From Pseudomonadota bacterium (lineage in GTDB: Bacteria > Myxococcota_A > UBA796 > CAJQPC01): DNA of 64,000 bases. Shown here piece after piece: positions 51,156 through 60,204 of this stretch; the stretch's first letter is position 1; every line of letters begins with the position of its first letter. Below the pieces are notes generated by a model that was not told the origin of the DNA, made no database searches, and saw only the letters and a list, made by a program, of their open reading frames with translations. The position numbers and the translations under genes were made by a program. The stretch covers positions 84,184-148,183 of the forward strand of contig JAAESX010000080.1 of the NCBI GenBank assembly GCA_024228935.1. The letters are read 5' to 3'.

Positions 51156-51518
51156 CTACGCGCTCAGGAGCCAGTCCAGCGCGAGCTCGCGGCGCCGGAA
51201 CACGCGCCGCTCGACCTCGTCCCGGTTCAGCCGCAGGAACATGTCCAACAGCGCCTGGGTCAAGAACGACGAGTGGACGAGCGCGACGCGGCCACCATCG
51301 TTCGCCGGCTGGACCTTGTGGGCCTCGAGATCGGCGCCGGCGATGTTGCTCAGGTCCACCAGGACCGGGCCCTCGAGACCGTCGCCGCGCGCCGTGCGGA
51401 CCAGCTCCGAGGCCTGGGTCGCGATGTCGAGCGTGACGACCGCGCCCTGCTCGAAGCTCAGCTCCAGCACCCCGTCCTTGCGGGGGATCAATCGAACCTG
51501 TGGCGAGGGGGCGTTCAT
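51156..51518 (-). CDS. STAS-like (SpoIIAA-type) protein
   Basis: 120 residues, cytoplasmic. The fold suggested by 'QVRLIPRKDGVLELSFEQGA', 'GPVLVDLSNIAGADLEAHKV' and 'ALVHSSFLTQALLDMFLRL' resembles a STAS/SpoIIAA-like domain used in anti-anti-sigma and other switch proteins. A clear phospho-acceptor Ser after the central strand ('DLSNIAG') is present but not at the canonical D-S pair. It ends close to the primase-like gene. Assignment is tentative. Confidence 0.6.
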   Translation of the reverse strand: MNAPSPQVRLIPRKDGVLELSFEQGAVVTLDIATQASELVRTARGDGLEGPVLVDLSNIAGADLEAHKVQPANDGGRVALVHSSFLTQALLDMFLRLNRDEVERRVFRRRELALDWLLSA

Positions 51519-51621
51519 GACGATTCAGGAAGTCCTACCCCCGCAATGCTCGAACGACAAGCCAGGACCCCTTTCATCGCTCTGACGCGCGGTCGATCGA
51601 GCCCCCTGCTACGATCCCTTT

Positions 51622-52527
51622 GTGGACCTGGTGCTTCCGCTGACTGCATTTCCTCTTCCGCCGGGTGACCCGATGGAACGGATGCTCGTGGAGGCGGAGA
51701 GCACCGTGTCCGAGCATGGCGCGCTTGGCTGGATGATCATCGGCGGAACCGGCGCCCAGCGGCTGGCCGTGACCCGCGCCGACCTCGACCCGGACCAGTG
51801 CGCCCTGGCGGCGATCGCGCTCCTGGGCCGACACGACGTCGAGTGGGTCGTGACCTCGGGCGAGGCCGTCCTCATGTCCGGCATGGGCGTCCTGCGGCAC
51901 GCGTTCGTCCTGCGCTCCTTCCCGGGGGGCGCCTGGGAAGCCGCCGTCCGTCCGTTCATCCACGGCGAGGAGACCGTCTGGCTCGAGGAGTGGTCCCGGC
52001 ACGAGGGCGAGCACCCCAGCCACCCCCGCCTGGGACCGCTGTTCCCCGAGCCGCCCGAGGGGACCGTTCGGTTCCTGAGCGACGAGGACGAGACGGTCAC
52101 ACCCGCCGCGGTCCAGGACGTGCCCGAGGGCGCGACAGCCGAGGACATCACCCGGATGGCCGGGCACCTGATGGAGTCCTTCTTCGTCAGCCACGGCTTC
52201 GTGCCGCCGAGCGTCGTCCGGATGATCGATGGTCGCCTCGAGGTCCGGCTCCTGCCGCGCCAGTCCGACGAGCACGAGGCCGCCGACCTGGCGATCCGGC
52301 TCGCCCAGGACGAGAAGACCGACGCGGTCGGGCTGTTCTCCCGAGCGCGCGACACGGGCCTGCAGCCGCCCGCCGAGCAGGTTCGGCTGGTGATCGAGTT
52401 CCGCGGCGGCCCCGCGCACATCTGGCGGCGTCGCTTCCGTATCGTCGGCGAGAACCGGGCGCGCTGGCTGGATGCCTCGGGCGAGGTCCTGCACGCACCC
52501 TCGCGTGCACGCCGCTGGCTGACCTGA
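51622..52527 (+). CDS. Hypothetical protein heading a plus-strand operon
   Basis: 301 residues from GTG 51622, cytoplasmic. It has a repeated alternation of strands and helices ('GWMIIGGTGAQRLAVTRADL', 'PPSVVRMIDGRLEVRLLPR') and a Trp/Arg-rich end 'IWRRRFRIVGENRARWLDAS'. The N- and C-terminal halves may each form an alpha/beta domain. Not recognised. It is four bases from the glycosyltransferase gene and opens a run of five genes (51622-58341) on the plus strand. Upstream, 51519-51621 is a divergent gap. Confidence 0.65.
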   Translation: MDLVLPLTAFPLPPGDPMERMLVEAESTVSEHGALGWMIIGGTGAQRLAVTRADLDPDQCALAAIALLGRHDVEWVVTSGEAVLMSGMGVLRHAFVLRSFPGGAWEAAVRPFIHGEETVWLEEWSRHEGEHPSHPRLGPLFPEPPEGTVRFLSDEDETVTPAAVQDVPEGATAEDITRMAGHLMESFFVSHGFVPPSVVRMIDGRLEVRLLPRQSDEHEAADLAIRLAQDEKTDAVGLFSRARDTGLQPPAEQVRLVIEFRGGPAHIWRRRFRIVGENRARWLDASGEVLHAPSRARRWLT

Positions 52528-52531
52528 GAGC

Positions 52532-53218
52532 GTGTTCGCGCTGATACCGGCGCGGAACGAAGGACCGCGGGTCGCGGCTGTCGTGACGGGTGCGTTGCAG
52601 CACGTCGGGGGCGTCGTCGTCGTCGTGAACGGCTGCCTGGACGACACCGCGGACCAGGCCCGCAGCGCCGGCGCGACCGTCATCGAGAGCGAGCCGGGGT
52701 ACGCCGCGGCGCTCAAGGCCGGCTACCGGCACCTTCGAGGCCGTGCAGTCGTGCAGCTCGACGCCGACGGGCAGCACCCTCCGTCGGCGATCCCCTCGCT
52801 CCAGGGCCGCCTGGTCTCGGCGGACCTGGTCATCGGGAGCCGGTTCGCCGGCCCACGTCCGGGCTACGCCGTCGGGATCCAACGCACCGTCGCCATTCAT
52901 GGGGTCTCGGCGCTCACCTCGGCCTTGATCGGCCAGCGCATCCACGACGCGACCAGCGGGATGCATGCGCTGTCGCCCCGCGCGGTCGCGGTGTTCGCCG
53001 AGCACTACCCCGACCGCATCGCCGACACGAGCGTCCTGGTGCGTGCGCGCAAGCTCGGGCTGCTCGTCGACGAGGTGCACGTCGAGATGAACGCACGGTC
53101 CGGCGGGGACTCGATGCACGGCGGCCCCCGGGCGGCGCTGTACCTGCTTCGGGTCGTGGCGGGGACCCTGCGCGAGGCGGCTCGCCCGACCCATCCGTCG
53201 GCCCGGAGCGCCGAGTGA
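52532..53218 (+). CDS. Family 2 glycosyltransferase (polyprenol-phosphate glycosyltransferase type)
   Basis: 228 residues from GTG 52532, cytoplasmic. A GT-A nucleotide-binding fold is seen: 'LIPARNEGPRVAAVV' at the N-terminus, 'VVVNGCLDDTADQA', and the metal-binding DxD region 'LDADGQHPP'. This resembles dolichol-phosphate-mannose/undecaprenyl-phosphate-glucose synthase-type enzymes (GT2) that charge a lipid carrier. There is no membrane helix. Its stop overlaps the radical SAM start by GTGA, so the two are coupled. Sugar donor and acceptor unknown. Confidence 0.88.
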   Translation: MFALIPARNEGPRVAAVVTGALQHVGGVVVVVNGCLDDTADQARSAGATVIESEPGYAAALKAGYRHLRGRAVVQLDADGQHPPSAIPSLQGRLVSADLVIGSRFAGPRPGYAVGIQRTVAIHGVSALTSALIGQRIHDATSGMHALSPRAVAVFAEHYPDRIADTSVLVRARKLGLLVDEVHVEMNARSGGDSMHGGPRAALYLLRVVAGTLREAARPTHPSARSAE

Positions 53219-55245
53219 GGCTGACTCTCGTCCTGCCGCCGCTGACGCAGCTGAACACGCCCTACCCGTCGACCGCGTACCTGGCTCAGCACCTCCGCGA
53301 GCACGGCGTGGCCTGCACGCAGCGAGACCTGGGGCTCGAGCTGGTCCTGCGCCTGTTCTCGCGACGGGGGCTGGCGGCGGTCTTCGACGCGCTCCCCGAC
53401 GAGCTCCCCGAGCCTGCCTGGCGAGCCCTCGCCCTGCGCGATCAGCACGAACGGGTGGTCGAGCCCGTGGTGCGCTTCCTCCAGGGCCGGGACCGCACGC
53501 TGGCGCCCCGCATCCTGGACACCCCGTTTCTTCCTTCGGGGCCCCGTCTGGATGCGGCGGACCTGAGCGGTTTCGGTGAGATGGCGGCCGATGACGCGGC
53601 GAGGCACCTCGCCACGCTCTACCTATCGGACCTCGCCGACCTGGTGACCTCGTGCATCGACGAGGGGTTCGCCCTCGCTCGCTACCAGCACCACCTGGCG
53701 GTCGGTGGCGCGACGTTCGACGAGCTGCTCGCCCGGATCGGGACCACCTCGCTCGTGGACGCGCTGCTCGACGAGCTGGCCGACTCGATCGAGGCCGACG
53801 CGGTGGGGCTGTCCGTCCCGTTCCCCGGCAACCTGTACGGAGCGCTGCGCATCGGTCGGCGCCTGAAGGCCCGCGGAGTCCAGGTCTGGATGGGCGGCGG
53901 CTACGTGAACACCGAGCTGCGCGAGGTCGACGAGCCCCGGCTCTGGGACTTCGTCGACGCGCTCACGTACGACGACGGGGAAGAGCCGCTGATGGCGCTG
54001 GTCCAGGGCACCGAGCCGGTGCGGACGCGGACTCGCGAAGGGCTGTTCGGCATGCGTCCGTCGACGGGAATGACGTCGGCGGGAACGTACGGAGAGCTGA
54101 ACGGTCTCGGGTACCTGGACCTGATCGACACCGTGAATCCGGCCCATCGTCTGTGGGCCGATGGCTGCTGGAACAAGGTGACGGTCGCCCACGGCTGCTA
54201 CTGGCGGAAGTGCTCGTTCTGCGACGTCTCGCTCGACTACATCTCGCGGTACCGGCAGGAGTCCACCGAGCGCCTCGTCGACGGCATCGAGCGGCTGATC
54301 GGCGAGACAGGTCGACGCGGGTTCCACCTGGTCGACGAGGCCGCGCCGCCGCGTGGGCTGCGGGACCTGGCGCTCGAGCTGCTCGCCCGGGGCACGGCCA
54401 TCACGTGGTGGGGGAACATCCGGTTCGAGCGCAGCTTCGACGCGGACCTGTGCCGCCTGCTCGCCGCCAGTGGCTGCGTGGCGGTCACCGGTGGGCTCGA
54501 GGTGGCCAGCAACCGCCTGCTCGAGCGCATGGATAAGGGGGTTTCGGTCGAGCAGGTCGCCCGAGCGGCCCAGGCGTTCCAGTCGGCCGGGATCCGGGTC
54601 CACGCCTACCTGATGTACGGCTTCCCGACGGAGACCGAGCAGGAGACCGTCGACAGCATGGAGCTCGTTCGCCAGCTGTTCTCGCTCGGGCTCCTGGACT
54701 CGGCGTTCTGGCACCGGTTCGTCCTGACCCGTCACGCCCCAGTCCACGCGGACCCGGTGGCGTTCGGCGTCGAGCCCGTCCCGCATGTCGGCGCGTTCGG
54801 TGCGAACGATCTCGGGCACCTCGACCCACGCGGGGCGGATCACGACCGCTTCGACGACGTCCTTCCCCAGGCGCTGGCGAGCTGGTTGCGCGGCAACGAG
54901 CTCGATCGACCCGTCCACTCCTGGACGCCCGGCCTGCCCGAGACGACCGAGCCGCCGGATCGGATCGCTCGCGCGCTGACCGACGTGGCCAGCGGTGGAC
55001 GGCGCCTGGTCTGGCTCGGTGGCGAACCGCTGGAGACCGACGGCCTGTGGCTGCACACGCCGGATGGCGAGGAGCTCATCGGTGGGACCGACGCCGAGCT
55101 GCAGTGGCTGTCCGAGGTCCTCGAGGCGGCTCGACCCCCCGGCGAGCTGGACTTCTCCGAGGCTCGGGACGCGTTTCCAGGAGACTGGGCGGCGTTCGCG
55201 TCGCGCTGGAGTCGGGTGCGCGCGCTGGGGCTGCTGCGGGTGTGA
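53215..55245 (+). CDS. Radical SAM protein with B12-binding-like domain and CX4CX2C cluster motif
   Basis: 676 residues from GTG 53215. The N-terminal domain (about 1-240) resembles a cobalamin-binding Rossmann fold ('LTLVLPPLTQLNTPYPSTAY', 'GVQVWMGGGYVNTE') but has no DxHxxG lower ligand. The radical SAM barrel begins near 320 with C328, C333 and C336 in GCYWRKCSFCD, a cluster motif with four residues between the first cysteines rather than three. 'GFHLVDEAAPP' and 'GGLEVASNRLLERMDKG' follow, as in B12-type radical SAM enzymes. The C-terminal 150 residues are unrecognised. With the coupled glycosyltransferase it may modify a lipid or peptide. Reaction unknown. Confidence 0.85.
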   Translation: MRLTLVLPPLTQLNTPYPSTAYLAQHLREHGVACTQRDLGLELVLRLFSRRGLAAVFDALPDELPEPAWRALALRDQHERVVEPVVRFLQGRDRTLAPRILDTPFLPSGPRLDAADLSGFGEMAADDAARHLATLYLSDLADLVTSCIDEGFALARYQHHLAVGGATFDELLARIGTTSLVDALLDELADSIEADAVGLSVPFPGNLYGALRIGRRLKARGVQVWMGGGYVNTELREVDEPRLWDFVDALTYDDGEEPLMALVQGTEPVRTRTREGLFGMRPSTGMTSAGTYGELNGLGYLDLIDTVNPAHRLWADGCWNKVTVAHGCYWRKCSFCDVSLDYISRYRQESTERLVDGIERLIGETGRRGFHLVDEAAPPRGLRDLALELLARGTAITWWGNIRFERSFDADLCRLLAASGCVAVTGGLEVASNRLLERMDKGVSVEQVARAAQAFQSAGIRVHAYLMYGFPTETEQETVDSMELVRQLFSLGLLDSAFWHRFVLTRHAPVHADPVAFGVEPVPHVGAFGANDLGHLDPRGADHDRFDDVLPQALASWLRGNELDRPVHSWTPGLPETTEPPDRIARALTDVASGGRRLVWLGGEPLETDGLWLHTPDGEELIGGTDAELQWLSEVLEAARPPGELDFSEARDAFPGDWAAFASRWSRVRALGLLRV

Positions 55246-55267
55246 GGTCGGCCGGCTAGACTGGCGT

Positions 55268-57085
55268 GTGCTGTTCCTCTTTCTCGCCTGCCGTCCCGTC
55301 ACCGAGCCCGATGAGGAGGTCGAGGTGCCGGCGCCCTGGGACGACCTCGACGCGGTCGAGCTGGACCCGGGCAGGCACCTGCTGGACGCACCCATCGACG
55401 GACCGCTGGATCCCGTGCGCATCGAGCTCGTCGATCCCTGGCCGATCGCGCTGGTGCTCGACGTGGACCGCATCCACGTGTTCGACGCGCGGTGGCACCA
55501 GTCCGGAAAGAGCTTCTGCCTGGACGCCGCCGACTATCCCTACGCGATCGACGACCGGTCGGGTCGCTGCGACAGCGCCGAGGTCGAGCTGTCCAGGGGC
55601 GTGTGGGTGCTGGACGCCGCCCCCCTCGACGTCACCTGGGACGACGAGCTGGTCTGGATCATCGACGACGATGGCGGGCTGTACACGGCGGTGGTGGACC
55701 CGCGGGTCGAGAACCCCTGGGACCACCTGCGGCTCGAGCGGATCGACGTCCTGGTGCCCGGCCCGATCGACGCCTTTGAGGGGGAGATCTGGCACGCCGC
55801 GGGGACCACGCTGACCGTCGGGACGGTTCAGCACGAGCTGCCCGCTCCGGCTCTGGCGGTCGAGGACGGCGTGGTGCTCACCACAGCGGGACTCTGGACG
55901 GTCGACGGGGGACTGATCGAGCTGGACTCGCCGGGCGAGCTGTCCGGTGGTTGGGCCACGCACGCGGATGGCATCACGCATGTCGACGGGGAGCGCCACG
56001 ACGTCGACGCCCAGGCCATCGCAGCGTCGGGTGGGCACCTGGTCGCCCTGACGAACGATGGGCTGTGGACCCCGGACGGCATCCAGGCCGACGTCGCCGG
56101 CCGGGACGTGTCCGTGCGGGGGGCCGAGATCGCTGTGCTCACCGACATCGACGTGGCCGTGCGCTTCGACGAGTCGCGGCTCGCCGGAGACGTGGGCCTG
56201 TGGGTCGCGGCGTTCGCCGAGCAGCCGCGCAGTCCGTCCGAGGACGCCGAGTGCGATCGCGTGGCCGAGTTCGTCGAGCGCGGCGTCCAGAACCGCGAGC
56301 TGCTGGACGACCTTCCCGCCACCGTCGCGCTGGGCGTCACGCCGCACCTGGCCCGTCGGACCAAGGGGTGCGCGCTCCGGACGGAGTTCGAGCCGGTGTG
56401 GGACGCCGACGCCACCGAGGTCGGGGTGCTGTTCCACCAGGAGCCCGAACACTGCACCGACGCGGACTGCGCTTCCTCGTTCCTGGCCGAAGAGTACGCC
56501 GTCGTCCAGGAGCTCGGGGCCGAGCCCGGGTTCGTGAGCGGCCTGTCTCCGAGCACCGAGCTGGGGCTCGACTGGCGGGCGCTTCTGTCCGACGCCAACA
56601 TATCCAAACCGTTCATGTTCAACGGCATGTCGGTGCTCGAGGACGTGCCCCACCACGTGGACCCTCGCGCCAAGGACCCCTGGCCCCAGGCGCGCGACGA
56701 GCTCACGGCGAGCTGGACCGTCGACGACCAGGTGCACCTGGCCGGGGACAACGTGCCGGCCTTCAGCCTGTCGGGGTGCCCCAATCTGTTCGTGCGTGAG
56801 TGCCAGGCGCTGGGCCAGGGCGGCGGCCAGATCCTGGATGCCGACGACATCGTCGTGCTCGATCTGCTGCTGCACCGCGCCCTGGACACAGGCCAGGGCA
56901 CGTGGAGCTTCCACCTGCCCGACGTGGGCAGCTGGGACTACACGGACGGCTGCCAGGCCACCGATCGCGTCTGGCAGGGCGAGTGTGGCGGCGCTCCACT
57001 CCAGGAGTGGCTCTTCGACGTGCACCTGCGCTTCGTGGACAACGGAGTGGCGCGGTGGTCCACGCCGGGCGAAGAGGCGCCGTGA
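55268..57085 (+). CDS. Large lipoprotein of unknown function
   Basis: 605 residues from GTG 55268; the signal is VLFLFLAC. The first 320 residues are strand-rich and acidic, possibly a beta-propeller ('HVFDARWHQSGKSFC', 'LWTVDGGLIELDSPGEL'). The second half ('ATVALGVTPHLARRTKGCAL', 'LGAEPGFVSGLSPSTELGLD', 'VPHHVDPRAKDPWPQARDEL') recalls polysaccharide-deacetylase-like barrels in layout, but no metal triad could be assigned. Several paired cysteines suggest disulfides. It is coupled to the next lipoprotein (GTGA overlap). Confidence 0.72.
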   Translation: MLFLFLACRPVTEPDEEVEVPAPWDDLDAVELDPGRHLLDAPIDGPLDPVRIELVDPWPIALVLDVDRIHVFDARWHQSGKSFCLDAADYPYAIDDRSGRCDSAEVELSRGVWVLDAAPLDVTWDDELVWIIDDDGGLYTAVVDPRVENPWDHLRLERIDVLVPGPIDAFEGEIWHAAGTTLTVGTVQHELPAPALAVEDGVVLTTAGLWTVDGGLIELDSPGELSGGWATHADGITHVDGERHDVDAQAIAASGGHLVALTNDGLWTPDGIQADVAGRDVSVRGAEIAVLTDIDVAVRFDESRLAGDVGLWVAAFAEQPRSPSEDAECDRVAEFVERGVQNRELLDDLPATVALGVTPHLARRTKGCALRTEFEPVWDADATEVGVLFHQEPEHCTDADCASSFLAEEYAVVQELGAEPGFVSGLSPSTELGLDWRALLSDANISKPFMFNGMSVLEDVPHHVDPRAKDPWPQARDELTASWTVDDQVHLAGDNVPAFSLSGCPNLFVRECQALGQGGGQILDADDIVVLDLLLHRALDTGQGTWSFHLPDVGSWDYTDGCQATDRVWQGECGGAPLQEWLFDVHLRFVDNGVARWSTPGEEAP

Positions 57086-58341
57086 CCCTTCTCCTCGCTC
57101 TCGCCTGCCGTCCGACCGAGACGCCCATCACGGGCGATGTGCTGTTGCTGGTCGAGACCGGGCGCAGCCAGCTGACCCTGCTGGATCGGGACGAGGCGGT
57201 CGTTCGCGGCACTCAGTGCCTCCACGAGCTGGCGCCGGACCTGTGCCGTCCGGCCAAGAACAGCCTGCTCGCCGAGTGCCTGCCATTCGGCGTGGACTAC
57301 AGCTACGAGAGCGGCCTCGAGACGCTGCAGCTGACCTGGGCTCGCCGGGACACGGACATCACCAGCGGGCTGCCTGGGTACGTCACCGGCTTCGAGCCCG
57401 GTCACCCGCCGTCGGTGGTCTGGGAGATCGAGAACCTGGCGTACGAGGACCACCTCCCGGACTACCGCGAGGGCGACTGTCTGGGGTCGGACGAGTGGTC
57501 GGCGATGTGCCACCTCAACATGACGCACGTCACCGAGCCCAGTCCGGACGGGCAGACGCTCGTGCTCGCGGACACGCTCTCGTCGCGCGTGGTCTGGGTG
57601 CTCCCAGGCGACCCGCCCCAGGTGTACGCGGTGCTGGACCAGACCCACCCGGAGTGGGACGGCTACCTGTACTCGAACAACGTCCAGCTGTTCGAGGAGG
57701 ACGGCCGGACCTGGCTGCTCACGACCTTCAAGTCCGGTGACTTCCCCGACATCGCCCAGCGGAACACCGGTCGGATCACCCTGTGGGACGTCACCGACCC
57801 GCGGACCCCGGAGCTGGCCTGGGCGTACCCCGAGGTCGGGCACCTGGCGGCGGTCCATCACGGGCGTGTCATCGAGCGGGACGGCGAGCAGTACCTGCTG
57901 TATGCCCACAGCCTCGGCGCGTCCGACAGCTTCGAGGGCAAGAACGGCGCCGTCGGCCTCGCCCGGTTCTCGCTGGATGGTCCGACGTACCTGGGCGACG
58001 GGATCCTGCCCGAGGGGCTCGAGGGCTTCGGCTTCGTGCGCGAGGTCGAGCTCTCTCCGGACAGCGACCGGCTGTACGTCGTCGACAGCGGCTGCGAGAA
58101 CCCGGACATCGAGGACTGCGAGCGCGCGGGCCAGCTGTTCGAGGTCGAGTTCCCCGAGTGGGACGAGCCGGGTCTTTCCGGCGCCTTCGACGCGAGCCAC
58201 TCGGAGCAGAGCTTCCGCGAGCTGGAGATGGTGGCCGACGACTGGGGGATCTCGTTCAGCTTCCCGTTCGAGGTGGACGTGCTGTTGGAGGGCGACCTGG
58301 GGCCGCTGTTCGCGGGCGAGTTCGGGGCCTGCGGCGAGTAG
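57082..58341 (+). CDS. Beta-propeller lipoprotein, arylsulfotransferase-like
   Basis: 419 residues from GTG 57082 (GTGA overlap). The signal is VTLLLALAC. The mature protein looks like a six-bladed propeller: 'HLNMTHVTEPSPDGQTLVLAD' and 'VVWVLPGDPPQVYAVL' match the arylsulfotransferase (ASST) group of lipoproteins and secreted proteins, followed by 'GRITLWDVTDPRTPELAWAY' and 'AVHHGRVIERDGEQYLLYAH'. ASST proteins transfer sulfate between phenols using a His; a His is present, but the activity cannot be inferred here. It is the last gene of the plus-strand operon. Confidence 0.75.
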   Translation: MTLLLALACRPTETPITGDVLLLVETGRSQLTLLDRDEAVVRGTQCLHELAPDLCRPAKNSLLAECLPFGVDYSYESGLETLQLTWARRDTDITSGLPGYVTGFEPGHPPSVVWEIENLAYEDHLPDYREGDCLGSDEWSAMCHLNMTHVTEPSPDGQTLVLADTLSSRVVWVLPGDPPQVYAVLDQTHPEWDGYLYSNNVQLFEEDGRTWLLTTFKSGDFPDIAQRNTGRITLWDVTDPRTPELAWAYPEVGHLAAVHHGRVIERDGEQYLLYAHSLGASDSFEGKNGAVGLARFSLDGPTYLGDGILPEGLEGFGFVREVELSPDSDRLYVVDSGCENPDIEDCERAGQLFEVEFPEWDEPGLSGAFDASHSEQSFRELEMVADDWGISFSFPFEVDVLLEGDLGPLFAGEFGACGE

Positions 58342-58353
58342 CTCGGGGGGAGG

Positions 58354-58444
58354 CCGACAACCCCCGAGTTGACGGTCAACTGGCGAGTTGTCGTCGGTGA
58401 GAGACCGACAACTCCGAGTTGACGGTCAACGGGCGAGTAGCTCG
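58354..58444. repeat. Two palindrome-containing direct repeats between convergent genes
   Basis: The 129-bp gap between the convergent genes ending at 58341 and 58471 holds two copies, at 58354 and 58405, of a unit that starts CCGACAAC and contains CCGAGTTGACGGTCAAC. Inside each unit GTTGAC and GTCAAC form a dyad, and the motif GCGAGTAGCTCG recurs at the flanks (58334 and 58433). The arrangement could act as a bidirectional terminator or protein-binding site. It is unlike the 28-bp array at 23.8 kb. Confidence 0.6.
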
Positions 58445-58470
58445 CAAAGAACCCGAACAGTTCCAGACAG

Positions 58471-60204
58471 CTACTGTTCGACGTACACGTTGTCGAAGGC
58501 CACCAGCACCGTGTCGTCGGACCGATCCTGGATGACGAACGCGGGGTAGCCCTTCTCGAGATCGCTGCTCACGGTGAAGCCGCGGATCTTCTGGTCGTTC
58601 ACGTAGAACTTCAGCTCGGAGCCGTCGTGCTCGAGACGCAGGCGATTCGGCAGGCCCATGCCCGGCATGAGCTTGCTGGTGTGGACCTCGCCGGTCGTCG
58701 ACAGCGCCGTCCCGCCGACGAGCCGTCCGATGTCGTAGACGACCTTGTTCCCGGACTGGTTCAGCACCAGGTAGTACCCGTCGGCGTTGCCGCCGTTCCG
58801 GGACAGGTAGATGCCGATGTCGGCGGTCCCCGTTCCGGTCTGCCGGGTGACGTCGGCTTCGAACACGAACGGCGCCTGCAGCTGGGTGAACTCGTAGCTG
58901 ACGACCTCCCAGTCGCCGCTCCCGCTGCCGTACCCCACGATCGCGCCGTCCTGGGCCTTCCAGGTGGTGCCGTCGACGCCCCAGCCGCTGGAGCCCTCGG
59001 AGAAGTCCATGCTGCCCGGCAGGGACTGCTGGCACGCGCCGACGCCCTCGTCCGTCTCGCCGTCGCAGTCGTTGTCCAGGCCGTCGCAGCTCTCAGAGCG
59101 TCCTGAATACACGACGGCCAGGCTGTCGTTGCAGTCGCTGGCGCAGCTCTGGCCGTCTCCGTCCCGGTCGTCCGAGTCGTCGCCATCACAGGACCGGTCG
59201 ACGTCGTCGCAGTAGTCGCGCAGGCCCTCGTGGACCTGCTCGTCGGTGTCGTCGCAGTCCCCGCCGCCGCAGGCCTCGCTCGTCACCCCGTCCCTGTCCT
59301 CGTCTGCGTCGTCGATACCGCCGGAGCAGTCGTTGTCGAGGCCGTCGCCACACACCTCGGTCAGCTTGCCGCTGACCTGAGCGTTGTTGTCGTCGCAGTC
59401 GGTGCCGCCGCAGTCGATGTGCTGGTCGCCGTCGTCGTCGCTGTCCCGGATGTCGATCGTGCCGTCGCAGTCGTTGTCGATGCCGTCGTTGCAGTCGTCG
59501 ACGGCCCCGGGGGAGATCGTCGGGTCGGTGTCGTCGCAGTCGCCGCCGCCGCACCACTCGGCGCTGAAGCCGTCGTGGTCCTCGTCGACGTTGTCCACGC
59601 GCCCGTCGCAGTTGGTGTCCTGCCCGTCGCAGCCCTCGTCCGCGCCTGGGTGCGCGTCGATGTCGTCGTCGTTGCAGTCGTCGCCACCGCAGTCGTCCGA
59701 GTAGTAGCCGTCGCCGTCGTGGTCCTCGTAGTCGGTGGAGTTATCGCAGTCGTTGTCGATGCCGTCGTAGCACTCCTCGACCACGCCGGGATGCCGGTCC
59801 CGGTCCAGGTCGTCGCAGTCGCCGCCGCCACAGGCCTCGGCCACCGAGCCGTCACCGTCCTCGTCCACGTCGTCGGTACGCCCGTCGCAGTCGTTGTCGC
59901 GCCCATCGCAGATCTCGATGGCGTCCGGGTGGACGGTGGGGTCCAGGTCGTCGCAGTCGTTGCCGCCGGGGCATGCGCTCGCGTAGAAGCCGTCGTTGTC
60001 GTAGTCGACGACCACGTCGTCCGCCCAGCCGTCGCAGTCGTCGTCGATCCCGTTGCACAGCTCGTCGGCGCCCGGATGGACCGCCGGGTCCAGGTCGTCG
60101 CAGTCGTCGCCGGCCGGGCAAGCAGCGGCGGACAACGCGCCGTCGCCGTCCAGATCGACGAGGCACTCGGCGGTCGAGCACGCGGCCAGGAGAAACAAGA
60201 TCAC
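58471..60204 (-). CDS. MopE-like repeat lipoprotein with C-terminal concanavalin-like domain
   Basis: 577 residues from GTG 60204. The signal is VILFLLAAC. Residues about 20-375 contain eight Asp/Cys repeats of the putative metal-binding type, such as 'DDCDDLDPAVHPGADELCNG' and 'GDCDDTDPTISPGAVDDC', each with two Cys and acidic loops likely to bind calcium. The C-terminal 200 residues ('FSEGSSGWGVDGTTWKAQDG', 'FEADVTRQTGTGTADIGIYL', 'LRLEHDGSELKFYVNDQKI') resemble the LamG/DUF1080 type of concanavalin-like sugar-binding domain. Probably a cell-surface, calcium-stabilised adhesin or polysaccharide-binding protein. Confidence 0.85.
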   Translation of the reverse strand: MILFLLAACSTAECLVDLDGDGALSAAACPAGDDCDDLDPAVHPGADELCNGIDDDCDGWADDVVVDYDNDGFYASACPGGNDCDDLDPTVHPDAIEICDGRDNDCDGRTDDVDEDGDGSVAEACGGGDCDDLDRDRHPGVVEECYDGIDNDCDNSTDYEDHDGDGYYSDDCGGDDCNDDDIDAHPGADEGCDGQDTNCDGRVDNVDEDHDGFSAEWCGGGDCDDTDPTISPGAVDDCNDGIDNDCDGTIDIRDSDDDGDQHIDCGGTDCDDNNAQVSGKLTEVCGDGLDNDCSGGIDDADEDRDGVTSEACGGGDCDDTDEQVHEGLRDYCDDVDRSCDGDDSDDRDGDGQSCASDCNDSLAVVYSGRSESCDGLDNDCDGETDEGVGACQQSLPGSMDFSEGSSGWGVDGTTWKAQDGAIVGYGSGSGDWEVVSYEFTQLQAPFVFEADVTRQTGTGTADIGIYLSRNGGNADGYYLVLNQSGNKVVYDIGRLVGGTALSTTGEVHTSKLMPGMGLPNRLRLEHDGSELKFYVNDQKIRGFTVSSDLEKGYPAFVIQDRSDDTVLVAFDNVYVEQ

